In this document: piece by piece, positions 16,658 through 25,401 of the stretch | How the letters are laid out: each line of letters starts with the position of its first letter | Numbering within the stretch: position 1 is the stretch's first letter | From: Alphaproteobacteria bacterium | GTDB lineage: Bacteria > Pseudomonadota > Alphaproteobacteria > Caulobacterales > Aquidulcibacteraceae | Direction of reading: 5' to 3' | Length of the DNA stretch: 64,000 nucleotides | NCBI GenBank assembly: GCA_027485915.1 | Contig: JAIXQA010000028.1 | Coordinates: forward strand, 1-64,000 | Notes under the pieces: model-generated | What the model saw: only the letters and a program-made list of their open reading frames with translations | The model's database searches: none | Told to the model about the DNA's origin: nothing | Translations under genes and position numbers: made by a program

Positions 16658-17944
16658 TTAGAAATTATCTTTCAGCCATTGCAGCGCACGTGCGACAGGA
16701 TGGCTAGAGGGTTCCACCATCTGCGACGCACTATTGGCCATATCGGTTGGCCGTTCGACACCCCAGCGCAACAGACCAGCCGCTACCGAATAGCCAGGAC
16801 CGGCAACCGCATCCCCAAGACCGGTAAAGCGTTGCGGGCGGCCGATGCGGACATGGCCTTCGAACACCCGCGCTGCTAGTTCGCGCACGCCATTCAATTG
16901 GCTACCGCCGCCCGTTAACACGATCCGACGCCCGGCATTAAGCTTATCAAGGCCGCCGGCACGCAAACGATCGCGCAAAAGCTCCAACGTCTCTTCCACG
17001 CGTGGCCGCACCACACCTGTCAAAATCGAGCGCGGGGCTTGATCCGATATGAGTTGACCATCTTCCCCCATGCGTGGGGCATCAATCATGAGATTGTCTT
17101 CATTGAGGCTGGCAATGGCACTGCCATGCACAATCTTCAGGCGCTCTGCCGCGGCGGCCGTTGTACCGAGACAATGGGCAATGTCATGTGTGACATGGTC
17201 GGACCCGATTGGCACCGCATCCACATGGATTAGGGCCCCCGCATGGAACAGCGCCGCCGTGGTGGAACGCGCCCCCATATCGACTACCAAGGCTCCAAGC
17301 TCCAAATCATCTTCTGCCAGCGCGCCCAAAGCCGCCGCATAGGGCGCGGCCACGGAGCCCGAAATCGTATAGGTCGCGCGCTCTACACATAGAACAATAT
17401 TGCGCCATTGTGGTGTTGGTGCCGTCACCACGGTCACCGCCACGCCAAGTCGACGTCCCAACATGCCGCGTGGGTCGCGAACCTTGTGGCCATCAACAAC
17501 AAAGAAACTGGGTGTTGCGTGCAAGATGGAACGGCCATCCAATCGGACCTGTTGTAGCGCTGACCCCACGACGCGGCGACGCTCTTTCGGCCCGATGTCG
17601 GTATTGACGAAACTGATTTCGCCATGGGCTTGTTCTGCCCGAACACCAAAGCCCGAGACGGAGACGACCACTTCGCTGACCGTGACGCCAGACATGCGTT
17701 CGGCTTGGGCAATCGCCGATTTCACAGCTTTTGTCGCAGCTTCCAAGTCTACAATCGCGCCATTGCGAACGCCACGCGCAGGTTGTGTGCCGACCCCCGC
17801 CACCCGCAAAGGTCCGGTGCCTTGGCCCGTACTGCCAATGAAGCAAGTGATTTTGGACGCACCAATATCGAGAGCGGCCAACATGGCGGCCCGTGGGGCG
17901 GGGGTTCGACTTTCGACGGCTGCACGCTTGGTCAGAGAGGACAT
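16658..17944 (-). CDS. ftsA: cell division protein FtsA
   Basis: Actin-like ATPase that anchors FtsZ to the membrane. About 428 residues from ATG 17944 (MSSLTKRAAVES), whose upstream AAATGAGAC is a weak Shine-Dalgarno. The frame is open to 17995, but that would overlap ftsQ and adds atypical sequence. Features: ALDIGASKITCFIG (phosphate 1), the 1C subdomain with VSVSGFGVRAEQAHGEI, GALVVDMGARSTT (phosphate 2), IVLTGGGSQLNG (adenosine loop) and the C-terminal amphipathic membrane helix VARALQWLKDNF. It is 22 bases downstream of ftsQ. The next gene, murB, is convergent, so the transcript cannot run into ftsZ in the usual way. Confidence 0.97.
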   Translation of the reverse strand: MSSLTKRAAVESRTPAPRAAMLAALDIGASKITCFIGSTGQGTGPLRVAGVGTQPARGVRNGAIVDLEAATKAVKSAIAQAERMSGVTVSEVVVSVSGFGVRAEQAHGEISFVNTDIGPKERRRVVGSALQQVRLDGRSILHATPSFFVVDGHKVRDPRGMLGRRLGVAVTVVTAPTPQWRNIVLCVERATYTISGSVAAPYAAALGALAEDDLELGALVVDMGARSTTAALFHAGALIHVDAVPIGSDHVTHDIAHCLGTTAAAAERLKIVHGSAIASLNEDNLMIDAPRMGEDGQLISDQAPRSILTGVVRPRVEETLELLRDRLRAGGLDKLNAGRRIVLTGGGSQLNGVRELAARVFEGHVRIGRPQRFTGLGDAVAGPGYSVAAGLLRWGVERPTDMANSASQMVEPSSHPVARALQWLKDNF

Positions 17945-17966
17945 GTTTGTCTCATTTCGGTGTGGA

Positions 17967-18929
17967 TCAAACCCTCTGTGCGGACTTTGCCGCATCTTGA
18001 GGCTTCGTCACCGACAAACGTTCTGGAGTCGGGCGGAGTAATAAAGTGCCGGACGTTCTTAAGTCCAAGCGGGCAAATTCACGGTCTAATATTTGATGAC
18101 TGGCTTGTAGTGCTTGTAAGTGAGCTAAAGCCTCGGCCATGCCAACTTCTGGCAGCAGGATGTCGCTGCCTGTCTTCAAACGCAGGGTCCAACGACGATC
18201 ACCAACCCAGATCGCGGCACTGGTGCGCTCGGCAATAGCGGGATAGTTGCGCAACGCATCGAACAAAGCTGGAGCTTGGGGGCCTGCATTAGCCCCGACC
18301 ACTAAGGCATAGCCTTTGGCGGATTTCGTATCTGGCGCATCACCGAGCTTGCGACCAGAGCCATCCATGAAGGACAGTTTGCCCTTTTCCTGCCACAGAG
18401 CAGTCGCAGCACGAGGCGTGATGAGAATTTGGATTTGATCCGGCCAAAGGCGACGGACAACAACGCCCTCAACCCACGGCAATTCGGCTACACGGGCTCT
18501 GACTTCGGATGGGTCAACCCCAAACATGACGTCATCGGCCATAACGCCGGATTTCACTTCCGCCTCTGCCCGCTGATACTCACTCAATTGCATACCATTG
18601 GGGGCCTGCACATTGATAACGCGCACGGCAAGGCCAGCGCTGCGAGCCGTATTGCCGGCTGTCGTTTGAATGCCGCGACCCATGTCGTCCAAAATGCCGA
18701 GACCCGCCGCCAAAAGTACAAAGATCGAAAAAACCGAAACGATGGTAAAGCCCACCAAAATACGCCGCGTTGGGCCGTCATATTGGGCGGCACGCATACG
18801 GGCATGCGCCCAGGCACCCAGTTTCATGGTCCAAGCATGGCTATCGGTGCGACGCGGAGACCGCGAACGACCACGTGGAACTGGGGCGCGCTTGGGGGCC
18901 GCACGGCGCGTTTGTCTCATCGCGGGCAT
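17967..18929 (-). CDS. ftsQ: cell division protein FtsQ
   Basis: Bitopic inner-membrane division protein. A basic cytoplasmic N-terminus (about 1-50, [10 protein letters not shown]) precedes one membrane span ([20 protein letters not shown], about 57-76). The periplasmic POTRA domain follows, with [15 protein letters not shown] and [16 protein letters not shown], then the FtsQ beta-domain ([16 protein letters not shown]). I choose ATG 18929 because GGAGG lies seven bases before it. The frame is open to 18950, and MRQ at 18920 overlaps the ddl stop as ATGA. The gene overlaps ddl by 13 bases and is translationally linked to it. Confidence 0.94.
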   Translation of the reverse strand: MPAMRQTRRAAPKRAPVPRGRSRSPRRTDSHAWTMKLGAWAHARMRAAQYDGPTRRILVGFTIVSVFSIFVLLAAGLGILDDMGRGIQTTAGNTARSAGLAVRVINVQAPNGMQLSEYQRAEAEVKSGVMADDVMFGVDPSEVRARVAELPWVEGVVVRRLWPDQIQILITPRAATALWQEKGKLSFMDGSGRKLGDAPDTKSAKGYALVVGANAGPQAPALFDALRNYPAIAERTSAAIWVGDRRWTLRLKTGSDILLPEVGMAEALAHLQALQASHQILDREFARLDLRTSGTLLLRPTPERLSVTKPQDAAKSAQRV

Positions 18930-19834
18930 GACGCGTCCTCCAACATCCATTTCACAAGATCCGTAAACGATAAGCCGATATGGGCTGCCTGCTCGGGGGC
19001 CAAAGAAGTTGGGGTCATTCCGGGCTGGGTATTGATTTCCAACACTACCAAGCGGTTGGTGGCGGGATCATAACGGAAGTCTGTCCGTGTCACGCCTCGA
19101 CAGCCCAATAATTGATGGGCGCGGGCCGCATCTCTCATCGCCTTTTCATGGATTGCAGGCGGTAAGTCAGGTGGGTTCACATGATGAACAGACCCGCCTG
19201 CGGCATATTTGGCGTCATAATCGTAAAACTCATGACCCGTACGGATTTCTGTAACCGCCAAAGCCCGGTCGCCCATGACGGCAACGGTGAGTTCACGACC
19301 CGCGATAAACTCTTCAACCAGCACTTCGTCGCCAGAGCGCCAATCCGGGTCGAGCAGCTTTTCGGGCGGCCTATTTTCGCCCTTGCGCACAATGAATACC
19401 CCAAAAGAGGAACCATCAGCATTGGGTTTCACGACATAGGGGGGCTCAAGGGGATGTTCGCGGGCTGCATCTTGGCGCGACATCAGCTTGCCAGCCGGCA
19501 CATCAAGACCCGCACTCGCAAATACGGCCTTGGCCCTTTCCTTATCCATCGCCAAAGCAGAAGCAAGAACGCCGGAATGGGTATAGGGAATATTCGCGAT
19601 TTCCAGCACAGACTGGATCCGGCCATCTTCACCCCAAGGTCCATGCAAAGCATTGAGCGCAATATCTGGCGAGACAGTTTTCAGGACCGAAGCAATGTCG
19701 CGATCGACATCAATCTCCACAACGTCAGCACCCAGCGCACGCGCGGCATCGGCGCAGGCTTTGCCGGAGACAAGCGACACAGGTCGCTCGGCAGACCAGC
19801 CACCCATTAACACCCCTACCCGCACGCCCTTCAT
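18917..19834 (-). CDS. ddl: D-alanine--D-alanine ligase
   Basis: ATP-grasp enzyme joining two D-Ala for the peptidoglycan pentapeptide. About 305 residues from ATG 19834 ([17 protein letters not shown]), preceded by AAGGA at about 10 bases; a GTG at 19864 extends it by ten residues. Motifs: [66 protein letters not shown], and the Mg-site [19 protein letters not shown] near the end. It is first in the ddl-ftsQ-ftsA unit. The murB and murC genes that normally precede it are not upstream; an S9-like hydrolase gene lies there instead. Confidence 0.97.
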   Translation of the reverse strand: MKGVRVGVLMGGWSAERPVSLVSGKACADAARALGADVVEIDVDRDIASVLKTVSPDIALNALHGPWGEDGRIQSVLEIANIPYTHSGVLASALAMDKERAKAVFASAGLDVPAGKLMSRQDAAREHPLEPPYVVKPNADGSSFGVFIVRKGENRPPEKLLDPDWRSGDEVLVEEFIAGRELTVAVMGDRALAVTEIRTGHEFYDYDAKYAAGGSVHHVNPPDLPPAIHEKAMRDAARAHQLLGCRGVTRTDFRYDPATNRLVVLEINTQPGMTPTSLAPEQAAHIGLSFTDLVKWMLEDASCPR

Positions 19835-20126
19835 GCTGCGCCAATCCTTTTTGATTTGGGGCACGCATCGGTACCCGTCGCAATAATTGATGAGACATGA
19901 AGGATTGAGGTGAATGGTAAGTTAAAGCCCACCCACTTTGGTGCACAAATGATTCGGGTTTTTGGCTGAAATTTCAGTAGGCAGTTTTCTACTTAAAGCG
20001 TGTGCGTTTGGGCAGCGGGTCAAAAATGAGTCATGGAAACTAACAAACAGATTACAATGCAGACCTTAGGTAAACTGAGAACGATATACCAAACCAAGTG
20101 CTTTGAAACGCGGTCAAGTTTGGATG

Positions 20127-22064
20127 CTACTGCCTTTCCATTTGACCCAAAACCGTTTCTAAAATCATTTCTGCACCAGCCAAACTGATGTTGTGGGTCT
20201 CGTTTTTTAGAACGACAACGTTTGAGGCAGAAGCTTTCGCGATACGCATGGCGCTTTGAGGACCGACGGTTTCATCATTTTCGCTCCTAAAGACAAAAAT
20301 CGGAGCGTCACTTTCAGCAGCACACAGATCAAAATCGTCATTATTCCGAAGTGAAAGTTCTTGGTATGCTGTGCCGACTGCCTTTACGTGCGCGTAGCGC
20401 ATAGATTTCCCACGCGCACTGAGCATGCTCGAGTAGTTTCTACAAGGGGCATTTACGAGAGCGAAAACGGTCCTTGGCGATTGGGGCAAGATTTTCGAAA
20501 GCTGAATCAGGGTAAATCCACCGAAGCTATTGCCAAGGAAGGCAGTAGAGAACTCATCAGAATTTCCCTTTTTCAGGGTCGACTGCTCGAATTGAATTCG
20601 ACTAGCAAGTAAATTGATTTCCTCATTTATGAGATCAGGAGTCGGCATCATGTAGGAAAGGCCAAAGCCGGGCGTTCCAGGGTGCTCTGGCACCCAGACC
20701 TTGTAGCCCTTTGCCAGCCACGGCAGCAGAATATTGCTCGGTGAGGGCGAATATCTCGAGTAGGGTCCTCCGTGCAGATAAACAAGCAAACCTCTTGGCT
20801 GCCCAGTTTCTGGCAGAAACTCATGATAACCCGATCTCCCTAACGGCACCCAAGTGTGCTTGCTATGGTTTGATTGGCATCCGAATGAGACCTCCCCATG
20901 TGTTCTGGAACCTTCCTCAACTCCGCTTTGAACTGGGTCTTCGCCAAGGTTAATCAAGCGAAGACCACTGGGACCTTGGACGGGAAGATGCCTCCCAATC
21001 TTTATCCAGCGCGGTGTAAGTTCGTGGTTCACTGTTGATGGATTGAACTTGCCGGCCCGCGCAACCTGATTAGAAAAACTTTCAATAATCAATGAATTGT
21101 TAGCGTCCAAATAGGCTTCCTTTATATCTCCAATTGGGCTCGGCAACTCTGCGACAGAGCCAGATTGATCGACAAGGAACATGTTACGGTTTTCACCACC
21201 ATAACCCAACCAAATATCCACTCCCTCAGAAAACCGGCCAACATAATCCGCAGCAACGAGTTTGGGAGATCTCAGTGTCTGTTGCGAAATCACCTGCCCT
21301 GTACGAGTGGAAATGCGGGCAATCTGTACTTGCGCTTCAGCTTTCGCCAGCGGTGTTTCGTTTAACGTATCTTGCATCATGATTGATACGGTACAAATGT
21401 CGGCAGATGATACATTTGCACCGCACGAAATAGAAACTCTATTTATTTTAGTAAAATTTGTTGGAATCCTTAGGATATGATCAGGATGTTCCACATCCAC
21501 AAGAACCAAGTTTTTGTTCCAAATTTGAGGTCCAAAGACTACATATCCTGCATGACCGCCAAGAAATTGACGGTTTCTACCATAATGGTTGATTTGGCTG
21601 CTGAGAGTTTGAACTTCCTCAACGAGTGCTGTCTGCGGATCAATCTTGATGACTGCGCCATCGATCTTTCGGAGATAATATGAGTCAGTCGTTCGTGCCC
21701 ACCCAAGTGGGGTAACTTTAAATATCCCAAGGCCTCTAAGCCCATTTTGTACCTTGAGTAGCTCGACAGACTTTGTGTCGTTGAGCTTTGGTTCAAATTC
21801 AGGACTCTGAAAGACCGAAATAAACGATCCGCTCGGTGATAGATTCACCACAGAGGATAGTGGCCGATTGCAAATCTGCTGGCTGGAAAGCGCACCAATC
21901 GCATTTTGATCTTGAGTGAGTTCCTTTGCCGTTTGGCCCAAGAGAGCAATGGCAAGCGGTTCATCTTTGTCATCGCCAAGGGCTATTGCACCTACAAGAG
22001 TTGTTACGATTGCAACGCAACCAACCAACACCCTTGCGATCAAGCGCAATCTAAACCTCCTCAA
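20127..22064 (-). CDS. S9-like alpha/beta hydrolase, probable exported peptidase
   Basis: 645 residues. A basic N-terminus and hydrophobic stretch (about 8-28) give a signal peptide or anchor. Residues about 60-400 look like the beta-propeller half of prolyl-oligopeptidase relatives. The alpha/beta hydrolase half has YLHGGPYSRYS (oxyanion region), the nucleophile elbow FLGNSFGGF, the acid in RSENDETVGP and the His in NETHNIS. The triad therefore appears complete. Substrate unknown; lasso-peptide isopeptidases belong to this broad family, but no lasso precursor or cyclase is nearby. It is A+T-rich (21421-21480 holds 18 G+C of 60) and sits between ddl and a core Nudix gene, so it is probably acquired. 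The 292 bases before ddl (19835-20126) hold nothing recognisable. Confidence 0.8.
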   Translation of the reverse strand: MRRFRLRLIARVLVGCVAIVTTLVGAIALGDDKDEPLAIALLGQTAKELTQDQNAIGALSSQQICNRPLSSVVNLSPSGSFISVFQSPEFEPKLNDTKSVELLKVQNGLRGLGIFKVTPLGWARTTDSYYLRKIDGAVIKIDPQTALVEEVQTLSSQINHYGRNRQFLGGHAGYVVFGPQIWNKNLVLVDVEHPDHILRIPTNFTKINRVSISCGANVSSADICTVSIMMQDTLNETPLAKAEAQVQIARISTRTGQVISQQTLRSPKLVAADYVGRFSEGVDIWLGYGGENRNMFLVDQSGSVAELPSPIGDIKEAYLDANNSLIIESFSNQVARAGKFNPSTVNHELTPRWIKIGRHLPVQGPSGLRLINLGEDPVQSGVEEGSRTHGEVSFGCQSNHSKHTWVPLGRSGYHEFLPETGQPRGLLVYLHGGPYSRYSPSPSNILLPWLAKGYKVWVPEHPGTPGFGLSYMMPTPDLINEEINLLASRIQFEQSTLKKGNSDEFSTAFLGNSFGGFTLIQLSKILPQSPRTVFALVNAPCRNYSSMLSARGKSMRYAHVKAVGTAYQELSLRNNDDFDLCAAESDAPIFVFRSENDETVGPQSAMRIAKASASNVVVLKNETHNISLAGAEMILETVLGQMERQ

Positions 22065-22163
22065 GTCTAGCTGGAATCTTGTCCTCGTTAGATTCCTTTA
22101 GCTTCATGGAATACGAATTTTAAGTCAATATGCGGGGTCAAGACATTTTAAGTAACCACTATC

Positions 22164-22781
22164 TCACCGCTCCCTAAACAGCCGTAAATATAGGGCGCGC
22201 AGCATGCCGGCGGTCGCACCCCAGACATAATAATCGCCGTAGGGCATGGCATAATAATAACGTGTCTGGCCATTATAGTCGCGCGAATGGCGTTGGTGGT
22301 TGGCGGGATTCATGAAGAAGGCAAAAGGTACTTCAAAGATGGCATCGACTTCGCGCGGATCGGCGACAAAGTTTGCTTGATGGGAAACAAGGCCCACGAT
22401 TGGTGTAACCCGAAATTGCGTGACCGTTTCATAAGGGTCCGAAGCCCCCAGCACCCGAACATGGGCCGGATCGAGGCCAACTTCTTCGCGGGCTTCGCGC
22501 AGGGCTGTTGCAATCGCGTCGGCATCTTCATCCTGCCGTCTGCCGCCGGGAAAAGCGATTTGACCGGAATGGGTTGGCATATCAGCCGAACGGCGTGTCA
22601 AAAGGACCGACAAGCCCGCCTCCCGTGTAACCAGCGGCACCAGCACCGAAGCATCCCGCAAACTTGGCTGGGCGGGACGTTCTCCCGACAAATCGAAGTC
22701 CGAATAGGGTGGCCGACCGGCCAAGGCCTCTGGCGGCGCTAAGCGCTGCTCAAGCAGCGCAATCAACTCGGCTTCGCTCAT
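22164..22781 (-). CDS. CoA pyrophosphatase-type Nudix hydrolase
   Basis: 205 residues. It has an N-terminal SVLVPLVTREAGLSVLLTRR strand and the Nudix box (about residues 79-101): G, then D-E-D-A-D, then ALREAREEVGL with the metal-binding Glu residues. An additional motif LTRRSADMPTHSGQIAFPGG precedes the box, which marks the NudL/YeaB CoA-pyrophosphatase group. The C-terminal YYYAMPYGDYYVWGATAGMLRAL is also typical. Its ATG overlaps the stop of the upstream DUF1285 gene (ATGA), so translation is coupled. In many alphaproteobacteria a CCA-adding enzyme follows; here it is absent and the S9-like gene follows. Confidence 0.93.
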   Translation of the reverse strand: MSEAELIALLEQRLAPPEALAGRPPYSDFDLSGERPAQPSLRDASVLVPLVTREAGLSVLLTRRSADMPTHSGQIAFPGGRRQDEDADAIATALREAREEVGLDPAHVRVLGASDPYETVTQFRVTPIVGLVSHQANFVADPREVDAIFEVPFAFFMNPANHQRHSRDYNGQTRYYYAMPYGDYYVWGATAGMLRALYLRLFRER

Positions 22782-23362
22782 CCCTCCATACCTTCTACCT
22801 GCCCCAGATCAAAGACGGCTCCTTGGCTGGCCAGCGACAGGCGTTCACCCTGCAAATCAGCCCATTCAACCAATTCATAGAATGGGGCGCGTAGGATGCG
22901 CGCATCAAGGCGTCCGCGCACCCGCACATAGGGCCTGGGCTCCCCGGTTTTGGGATCATGCTCGACCCATAAAGGATTAGCGGGGCCAACGACGACCTGA
23001 TCACCGACATTGGTTGTCACGACGATGCCAGGCCCAAGGCTGGTCTCAAGCCGGTCAACGCGCGTACCCAGAAAATGCGCGTCAGCCACATGGACGATCA
23101 CTTTCTCGCCCGGTGTCACCAAATAAGTTTGCCCATCCTCATCCTTGCGCAGAATTGTTGAGAAGAGATCGACCATGGGTTGACGGGTAATGCGCACCTT
23201 TTCATGCCACCACGTGCCGTCGGCGCGAATTTCCATGCCAATATCGCCGCAATGGGCTGGATTCCACTTTTCAACCGGCGGCAAAGCCCGCTCGCGCCCA
23301 TGTTGGCCCTGCAAGCGCATCAATTCGGCCAACAAATCTGCAAGGGGACGTGGATCACTCAT
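22778..23362 (-). CDS. DUF1285 domain protein
   Basis: 194 residues, cytoplasmic. Conserved DUF1285 features are the segments PPVEKWNPAHCGDIGMEI (about 29-46), ADGTWWHEKVRI, ITRQPMVDLFSTILRKDEDG and YLVTPGEKVIVHVAD. This matches the whole domain. The function of the family is not settled; structures show two tandem barrel-like lobes. It overlaps the Nudix gene by four bases, a pairing conserved in many alphaproteobacteria, and is divergent from moxR with a 117-base shared promoter region. Confidence 0.93.
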   Translation of the reverse strand: MSDPRPLADLLAELMRLQGQHGRERALPPVEKWNPAHCGDIGMEIRADGTWWHEKVRITRQPMVDLFSTILRKDEDGQTYLVTPGEKVIVHVADAHFLGTRVDRLETSLGPGIVVTTNVGDQVVVGPANPLWVEHDPKTGEPRPYVRVRGRLDARILRAPFYELVEWADLQGERLSLASQGAVFDLGQVEGMEG

Positions 23363-23479
23363 GCGATCAACTTAGGTTTGTTCAAGAGGGATGACCAGAT
23401 GAGCGCGCACTGATCGACAGAACAAACCTCTCTGAAAAGACACTCGCACAACACCCTTGAGTCAGGCTAGGCTAAATTT

Positions 23480-24505
23480 ATGAGTGATATGCCCCATCCA
23501 ATCCCTTCCGACGACTCTGCCGAAAAGACCGCTGGGCGCATTGATCGTGCGCTTGAAACCATTGCTGCGGTCCGAGCTGGGGTTGGGGGTGCCATCCTTG
23601 GGCAAGAGCGGGTGATTGATCTGACGCTCGCGACCATCTTGGCCGGTGGTCATGGTCTCTTGGTTGGCGCACCAGGCCTTGCCAAAACCCGTCTGGTCGA
23701 GGCTGTCGCCATTGCGACAGGGCTGGATTGGGGGCGGGTACAATTTACGCCAGACCTCATGCCGTCAGATATCATTGGGTCTGAAATCCTTGACCAAGAC
23801 AGCGCCGGCAAACGTAATTTCCGCTTTGCGCGTGGCCCTGTGTTTACAAGCCTTCTGATGGCCGATGAAATCAACCGGGCAAGCCCGCGCACGCAATCAG
23901 CGCTTCTGCAAGCCATGCAAGAAGGCCAAGTGACGGTCTCTGGCGTCACGTACAGCCTGCCAGAGCCCTTCTTTGTGCTGGCCACGCAGAACCCAATTGA
24001 ACAAGAAGGCACCTATCCCTTGCCAGAAGCGCAATTGGACAGGTTCTTGTTACAAATTGACGTGCCTTTTCCGGATCGGGAGACAGAGCGGCAAGTATTA
24101 TTAGCTACCACAGGCGATAGCCAACTTATCGCCAAACAGGCTTTAAAGGCTGGGGAACTTGCCGAGTTGCAAGGCTTTGTGCGCACGATGCCAGTGGGTG
24201 AAAAAATCTTAGATGCGGTGCTCGACCTTGTGCGGTCTGCCCGCCCTGAAAGTGCGACCGACCCTGAAATTCGCGACCTCGTCGCGTGGGGGCCGGGACC
24301 TCGCGCGGGCCAAGCCTTAATCAAGGCCTCCAAAGCGCGCGCCTTCTTGCGGGGGCGGGTTAGCCCAAGCTTGGATGATGTGACCGCCATCGCGCGCGCC
24401 GCCCTCGCCCACCGTATGGCCTTGACCTGGCGGGCCCGCGCCGACGGCTTGGATCTTGCAAAACTGATTGACCGTTTGGTGCAAGAGGCATTGCGACCCG
24501 CATGA
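23480..24505 (+). CDS. MoxR family AAA+ ATPase
   Basis: 341 residues. Walker A is GAPGLAKTR (about 59-67), Walker B is LLMADEINR (about 131), followed by ASPRTQSALLQAMQEGQV, sensor 1 ATQNPIEQEGTYPLPEAQLDRF and the C-terminal lid with the sensor-2 region GPGPRAGQALIKASKA. MoxR ATPases act as chaperones that activate partner proteins carrying von Willebrand A (MIDAS) domains. It heads a four-gene operon with a DUF58 protein and two large membrane proteins; its stop overlaps the next start by four bases. Its own target is presumably one of these partners. Confidence 0.95.
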   Translation: MSDMPHPIPSDDSAEKTAGRIDRALETIAAVRAGVGGAILGQERVIDLTLATILAGGHGLLVGAPGLAKTRLVEAVAIATGLDWGRVQFTPDLMPSDIIGSEILDQDSAGKRNFRFARGPVFTSLLMADEINRASPRTQSALLQAMQEGQVTVSGVTYSLPEPFFVLATQNPIEQEGTYPLPEAQLDRFLLQIDVPFPDRETERQVLLATTGDSQLIAKQALKAGELAELQGFVRTMPVGEKILDAVLDLVRSARPESATDPEIRDLVAWGPGPRAGQALIKASKARAFLRGRVSPSLDDVTAIARAALAHRMALTWRARADGLDLAKLIDRLVQEALRPA

Positions 24506-25398
24506 AGCAGAGCCAACAGGCTTTTATGCCTGCCAGACTGGCTGGCGATGCCCAAGCTTTGGCCAACAGCCTGCCTGCTCTCTTGATGGATGCGCGCAAA
24601 ACGGCTGCCAGCTTGATGCTTGGTGCGCATGGCCGTCGCCGCGCTGGTACGGGCGAAGCCTTTTGGCAGCACCGCGAACTTCTCGATGGCGAAACCCTGC
24701 GCCAAGTTGACTGGCGTCGCTCCGCGCGATCAGACCGGCTCTTTGTGCGCGAGATGGAACGCGAAAGCCCCGCTTCCTTACAAATTTGGGTCGATACACG
24801 ACCATCGATGCTCTGGCGCAATCAAACCAGCCGGCCGACGAAAGCCGAGCGCGCTTTGGTGGTTGCTTTGGCATTGGCTATGGCAGCAAAGGCAGGCGGT
24901 GAACGCGTAAGCGCGCTGCCTAGCGGCCAGATTATGGGTCAGGAAGAGACATTTCTCGAAGCACTGATCGCTTGCGGCTCACAGTTTGACACAAGATCGT
25001 CCATCGATCGCGGCAGGCAGACGCAAATCCTGATTGTCAGCGACGGCCTCGAGCCTGTTGAGGTCTGGGCAGAGCGCTTACGTCGCCTGCCGTCTGAGGC
25101 CCAATCTGTTGCGTTCATTTTGATCCGAGACCCAGATGAGGAAGCCTTCCCGTTTGAGGGCCGGATTTCCTTTACCGCACCGGGCAGCGATACGCCCGTG
25201 ATTATCGGCCAAGCCGGCGCGGCACGGGATGAATATCAGCGCACCTATCGCCTGCATTTCCAGGCCCTACGCGCCGCGCTTGCTAGCTCATGGGGTAGTT
25301 TGATCAGCCATGCCACAGACCAGCCTGCCCTGCCTGTCACCCTACAAGCGGCGGCTTTATTGGATGGACGTGGCGTTTCTGAATTCAAGGAGGGCTAA
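24502..25398 (+). CDS. DUF58 domain protein
   Basis: 298 residues. DUF58 core: GRRRAGTGEAFWQHRELLDGE then LRQVDWRRSARSDRLFVREME (about 72-93), the characteristic motif linking to a vWA-like fold. DSG-type MIDAS residues appear as WVDTRPSMLW (about 105). DUF58 proteins are regular partners of MoxR ATPases. Start ATG overlaps the moxR stop (ATGA). No membrane span was seen in the N-terminus, so it is probably cytoplasmic and membrane-associated through its operon partners. Confidence 0.92.
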   Translation: MKQSQQAFMPARLAGDAQALANSLPALLMDARKTAASLMLGAHGRRRAGTGEAFWQHRELLDGETLRQVDWRRSARSDRLFVREMERESPASLQIWVDTRPSMLWRNQTSRPTKAERALVVALALAMAAKAGGERVSALPSGQIMGQEETFLEALIACGSQFDTRSSIDRGRQTQILIVSDGLEPVEVWAERLRRLPSEAQSVAFILIRDPDEEAFPFEGRISFTAPGSDTPVIIGQAGAARDEYQRTYRLHFQALRAALASSWGSLISHATDQPALPVTLQAAALLDGRGVSEFKEG

Positions 25399-25401
25399 GG
25401 C

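Noticed and set aside
20127-22064. Lasso-peptide isopeptidase
   Set aside because: The hydrolase fold is shared, but no lasso precursor, cyclase or leader peptidase is seen in this window.
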